NCBI GenBank assembly: GCA_035578155.1
Contig: JAPWDM010000013.1
Coordinates: 7,651,527-7,715,526 of the forward strand
From: Brachynemurus nebulosus
Lineage: Eukaryota; Arthropoda; Insecta; Neuroptera; Myrmeleontidae
DNA length: 64,000 bases
Reading direction: 5' to 3'
Shown here: one piece after another, positions 61,998 to 64,000 of the stretch
How the letters are laid out: each line of letters opens with the position of its first letter
Position numbering within the stretch: the stretch's first letter is position 1
The notes under the pieces: generated by a model
What the model was told of the DNA's origin: nothing
The model's input: only the letters and a program-made list of their open reading frames with translations
The model's database searches: none
Made by a program: the position numbers and the translations under genes

Positions 61998-64000
61998 TTC
62001 TAAATATCTTTAAATTTAGTAGTTATTATTAATTTTCAGCTTTCTTACGCTTTCGAAAAATATCTCTATTTGTAACTAAGATGCTAAAAATTATAACAAG
62101 TTGTCAAAAAATTTTCAAGGAAATTTTTAGGTTTCCGAGGGCTAGGTTTAAAAATATTTTAAAATTATTATGATGCCCGAAACTGGGCAGCACTTTAACT
62201 AGAAGTGTGCAATAAATCTATTCTTACATTTGTATGTACGGGACTAAATTTATGGAAGCTTTTGTAACTATGGTCTTAAGCTTATGCTTCAGTTACGAAT
62301 TCCAAGACTGAATGCAGACGATTGCAGACCAAATTCCTTAGGTCTTGATATTGCAACAATTTGCAACCGAAAACGAGTACGAAAAAAGGCAATAACGTTG
62401 CACTGGGATAATATCCTACTTAAACGAAACCTCAATTTATCTTTGCTATCTAGCTACATTACTACGTCGAATTGGTTGTAGGCGCCTGATAATTCCTATT
62501 CTATAATTTTCTCCTTAGGCAATGGCCCATCAGAAAACAAATTCTCAGTGACACAAAAACTAGAACTGTTAGTCCAGAATCAGTAATAATCACGATACGG
62601 ATCTTTAGAAAGAAGAATATCTGACACCTGTAGAAAAAATCCTTCCTTTTAATCATTCTATTTAAAATTGATTACCCTGGTCAGAATAGTTTTTGAAATT
62701 GACCACCACACATTTCCTATCTGTGAAATGTGCCACCTCACATCAACTTTAGGTACCGTCTATTTTTGTAATCTTTTGTAAACTTAATACATATTAAGTT
62801 CTTACATATTTCACAAAATATTATACACTAAGATAGCAAAATATTACACTGAGAATGGCATACTACAGTATACTAGAGACAGAGCATTCAGATAATTAGC
62901 TTTTCTGCGGTTAATAATAGCAAAAGATGATAATATGTGAACACATATAATTATACGGGTATACACTTGTTAACTCGTATATATATGGTTCCTATATTGT
63001 GGCAGAACGCTTAACTATGATCGTTTAGGGAGTCGTTTAATTTAAAATATGATCCAATAAGGGACATAATTGTTCAACGGATACACAAAATTTGGAGTTT
63101 GAAGTTTCCAACTAGACATAGTGTTGTTGGTATGTATTCGGTCTATTATAGATGTTTTGAATTTTATTTTTTTCTTAATTTTTGTTGTTTAATATACCCT
63201 TGATGGTATAATGATGCTTAATATAAATTGGATGGTTTTAATCGTAGGCAAATGCAGCATATTTAATAGTGAGAGGTGTAAAATTGCTTGTTAATTAAAA
63301 ATAAAATTTAATTAGAATAATAAAAGTTCGTTAACTGTATGTCGGAGACACATTAATTTAGGGTTCCTAAATGAATAAAATTTTTCACAGCTTTTGGAAG
63401 AAGATTAGTTGTATTTGCAAATAAACTGTGATCTGCTATTTTTACTGGATATAATTCACTAATTAATCGTTTTGGAAACCAGTTCTAGTTTTAGACTATA
63501 CATAGTCGTTATGTAGATGATGTGAAAACCAAAAGCCGGCTCACGTGTTTTGGTGAAAAAATGACAAAGTAAAAGTTCTTATATTTTGTAATATGAATTG
63601 TCACAAAGTACATCTCCCAAATGCAATTTAAGTATATTTTTGCGGTTTATACCCCAAAAATAGAATAGGTAAATGTAGAATAAGTTTCTTGCCATAAAGC
63701 CTCGCTACACTATGGAAATGGGCATTAGTTAGTCTTAAGTTTATAGTATTTAAATGAAAAGAGGTTGGTTTTAAATTAGCTATTGCCATAAAAATATTTC
63801 TTCATGCTGTATAAGCAACAGAGGTGTAATCACAATGGAGCAGACGCTCCACGGCACAGGACCAAAAGGGGCAACAGGGAAGAATATGGATGCAAGAAGG
63901 AAATATAACTTTTTATTTGAACATAGTTCTTTTTCCACTTCTCAGGGTGCATTACCTACCAAGAAGGAAATTTAGAAATTCCTTGAGTGCTTTTTTGCAT
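61998..64000. other. No recognised feature
   Basis: Open frames are short. The 65-codon frame at 62284-62481 has no recognisable domain. No repeats were delimited. Confidence 0.4.

Overview
This 64 kb window looks like non-coding, A+T-rich DNA (about 70% A+T by eye, not computed) from an animal genome, most likely an insect. The evidence is a decayed mariner transposase, a 5'-truncated non-LTR retrotransposon with a trinucleotide tail, many miniature DNA transposons, Helitron-type ends, and a dispersed repeat whose GGTTCCG hairpin and GGAACCC end are common in insect genomes. I cannot name the species. I found no intact host gene, no rRNA, no CRISPR array and no bacterial-type operon. The longest open frames are short and mostly translations of repeats.

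The window is a layered archive of mobile elements. Several families recur. Family A (186-570, 12221-12693, 26576-27045, 54529-55116, plus fragments) has a two-module structure around an internal (TA)n or (TG)n microsatellite. Family B (8679-9395, 48996-49712, 59174-59880, plus older relatives) is about 710 bp and nearly identical between copies. Family C (38716-39559, 42534-43199, 58728-59972) is TA-flanked with CACGGAGAGAAAA ends. Family D (793-1014, 2214-2553, 8092-8306, 14306-14592) has CAGGGCC ends and 8-bp target duplications, so it is hAT-like. Three further hAT-like elements (20048-20325, 32786-33243, 52907-53733) are filled with hexamer arrays.

Layout by region. 0-5 kb: a short A copy, D1, D2 and a PIF/Harbinger-like MITE. 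5-19 kb: mostly featureless, with D3, B1, A2 and D4. 19-23 kb: a TA-flanked DNA element abutting a hexamer hAT element, a Helitron end, and a pogo-like MITE carrying a decayed zinc finger. 26-32 kb: an A copy, a 1 kb inverted-repeat unit enclosing a reverse-transcriptase fragment, and two large foldback structures. 32.5-37 kb: a tandem duplication interrupted by a hexamer hAT element, a mariner remnant, a foldback unit centred on a tRNA-Thr-like sequence, and another foldback. 38-50 kb: two C copies, small MITEs, a less A+T-rich stretch that may be a dead gene, and B2. 50-57 kb: two tandem-repeat arrays, the third hexamer hAT element, A4, a GGTTCCG-family repeat and a TA-flanked element. 58-62 kb: B3 nested inside C3, a small hAT-like MITE and a Helitron.

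The features do not form a pathway. What they show is relative insertion history, read from nesting, target-site duplications and divergence between copies. No new defence or metabolic system is evident. The most unusual items are the RT fragment held between about 107-bp inverted repeats, the tRNA-centred foldback, the zinc-finger MITE with repeated subterminal motifs, and the hexamer-filled hAT-like elements.
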